From Cutibacterium granulosum (lineage in GTDB: Bacteria; Actinomycetota; Actinomycetes; Propionibacteriales; Propionibacteriaceae), in contig NZ_LT906441.1 in assembly GCF_900186975.1 (NCBI RefSeq), forward strand, positions 2,046,001 through 2,110,000: a stretch of 64,000 nucleotides of DNA, read 5' to 3'. This document shows positions 62,987 to 64,000 of this stretch, in pieces. Positions within the stretch are counted from its first letter, which is position 1. Every line of letters starts with the position of its first letter. Made by a program: the position numbers and the translations under genes. Under the pieces are notes generated by a model that saw only the letters and a program-made list of their open reading frames with translations, did not search any database and was not told where the DNA came from.

Positions 62987-63484
62987 TCAGCAGCCGATGG
63001 ACCGAATCGCCTGGTGGGTGGCAATCGCAGCCTGTGCCGCCTCGAACCCCTTGTCCTCCCGCGACTCCGGGAGACCAGCTCGGTCGACGGCCTGCTGCTC
63101 GTCATCACAGGTGAGCACCCCGAACCCAATCGGCACACCTGTGTTGACGCACACCTGGGTGATGCCGCTCGTCGCCGCCTGACAGACGTAGTCGAAATGC
63201 GGGGTTCCGCCGCGGATGACGACCCCCAGGGCGACCAGGGCGTCGAACATCATGGAGGAGGCAAGTCGGGAGCACACCACGGGCAGCTCGAAGGTGCCCG
63301 GCACGCGCACGACCCGCGGCTCGTCGATCCCAGATTCAGCCAGACCGCGGGTGGCCCCGTCGACGAGGGCATCCATGATCTCCTGATGCCACTGGGCGGC
63401 GACGATGGCCACCTTGAGCCCATCACCGCGCAGTCCGGTGAGGTCTGGGGCGGCAGGCCCGGAGAAACTGGTTCGGGTGCTCAT
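62987..63484 (-). CDS. ribH: 6,7-dimethyl-8-ribityllumazine synthase
   Basis: Penultimate enzyme of riboflavin synthesis; condenses the ribityl pyrimidine with 3,4-dihydroxy-2-butanone 4-phosphate. The product is 165 residues, standard size. [20 protein letters not shown] begins the fold; [17 protein letters not shown] and [16 protein letters not shown] (catalytic His) follow, then [21 protein letters not shown]. The ATG at 63484 overlaps the ribA stop as ATGA, so translation is coupled. Other rib genes should lie beyond the window. Confidence 0.97.
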   Translation of the reverse strand: MSTRTSFSGPAAPDLTGLRGDGLKVAIVAAQWHQEIMDALVDGATRGLAESGIDEPRVVRVPGTFELPVVCSRLASSMMFDALVALGVVIRGGTPHFDYVCQAATSGITQVCVNTGVPIGFGVLTCDDEQQAVDRAGLPESREDKGFEAAQAAIATHQAIRSIGC

Positions 63485-64000
63485 GAGATCTCCTTGTCGG
63501 TGGGGCCGTCTGGCACATCGGTGTCGTCCGGATCGGCTGTGGCAGTGAGGGCATTGTCGGGCTCGGCAGGCAGGGTGAGCAGATGGCCCATCCGGTCACG
63601 TTTGGTACGCAGATAGTCGATGTCGTGGGTGTGTGGGTCGATCTGCAGCCCCACCTGCTCGACGGTGATGCCGCCGGCACGCAGACCCGTCACCTTGTCG
63701 GGATTGTTCGTGAGCAGCCGTACCGCGTCAATGCCCTGATCGCGCAGGATGGCCACTGCAGCGCCGTACTCCCGGGCGTCGACCGGCAGCCCCAGGGTGG
63801 TCTGAGCATCGACCGTGTCGAGCCCGCTGTCCTGGACGTGGTAGGCGGCGATCTTGCTCAGCAGCCCAACACCGCGTCCTTCCTGGCCACGTAGCAGGAT
63901 GACGGCACCACCGTGATCGGAGACCGTCTGCATCGCAGTCTGCAGCTGCTCCCCGCAGTCACACCGCAAGGAGCCGAAGGCGTCGCCGGTGAGGCACTCC
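63481..64000 (-). CDS. ribA: GTP cyclohydrolase II (3' part)
   Basis: The gene runs off the window end; about 173 C-terminal residues are visible. [19 protein letters not shown] supplies zinc cysteines, then [16 protein letters not shown], the [12 protein letters not shown] segment and [12 protein letters not shown] are classic GTP cyclohydrolase II motifs. It opens GTP and removes formate in the first step of riboflavin synthesis. In many actinobacteria it is fused to RibB (DHBP synthase) as RibBA; that cannot be judged here. A Pro/Asp/Thr-rich tail of about 30 residues precedes the stop, which overlaps ribH. Confidence 0.95.
   Translation of the reverse strand, partial: ECLTGDAFGSLRCDCGEQLQTAMQTVSDHGGAVILLRGQEGRGVGLLSKIAAYHVQDSGLDTVDAQTTLGLPVDAREYGAAVAILRDQGIDAVRLLTNNPDKVTGLRAGGITVEQVGLQIDPHTHDIDYLRTKRDRMGHLLTLPAEPDNALTATADPDDTDVPDGPTDKEIS

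Overview
This window is chromosomal DNA from a high-GC Gram-positive bacterium. The evidence is consistently actinobacterial: a division and cell wall (dcw) cluster with SepF, YggT and DivIVA but no ftsA, a MoxR/DUF58/transglutaminase operon next to mraZ, a DUF3040 protein, an ANTAR response regulator, a HelD-type helicase, HAIR heat-shock operators, and frequent GTG starts with 4-base overlaps. The gene set and the absence of yfiH and yggS between ftsZ and sepF make me think of Propionibacteriaceae (Cutibacterium-like). That placement is inference from memory. I see no prophage, insertion sequence or CRISPR array.

Layout. 1-3777: a repeat-rich gene-poor stretch, a PaaI-type thioesterase, a PdtaR-like antiterminator, tRNA-Leu(CAA), then a second repeat-rich stretch. 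3778-25845 (all minus strand): mraZ, rsmH, ftsL-like, ftsI, murE, murF, mraY, murD, ftsW, murG, murC, ftsQ, ftsZ, sepF, yggT, divIVA, then a DksA/TraR-type protein, lspA, an RluD-type pseudouridine synthase and pyk. From rsmH to ftsQ most junctions are ATGA or GTGA overlaps. A strong terminator separates ftsQ from ftsZ. 26024-31384: moxR, DUF58 and TgpA-type transglutaminase on plus, DUF3040 on minus. 31656-36395: the glycine cleavage genes gcvT, gcvH, gcvP. 36679-43396: hsp20 with two HAIR operators, helD, a polyprenyl synthase and a PknL-like kinase.

43705-55171: an EamA transporter with a leaderless promoter, a metallo-hydrolase, class II DAHP synthase, two acyltransferases, a ROK glucokinase, a DEDD exonuclease/GIY-YIG fusion with an SOS-like site, a cyclophilin, a sunset-domain envelope protein, and a small HTH protein coupled to a prepilin peptidase. 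55562-60459: a degenerate receiver protein, a PLP-fold protein with an odd insertion, a secreted phosphoesterase behind a three-unit PHO box, and a lipoprotein. 60557-64000: purH, purN, ribH and the 3' part of ribA.

How the parts work together. The minus-strand half makes lipid II from UDP-precursors (murC-F, mraY, murG), polymerises and crosslinks it (ftsW, ftsI) and places the septum and poles (ftsZ, sepF, ftsQ, ftsL, divIVA). mraZ at its head carries its own four-repeat operator. The most interesting non-routine items are the PHO-box-controlled phosphoesterase with a fibre-like insertion and a truncated sorting motif, the degenerate repeat blocks between operons, the HAIR pair, and several orphan or divergent proteins (HTH/prepilin peptidase pair, FPEVAT acyltransferase, receiver lacking Lys).
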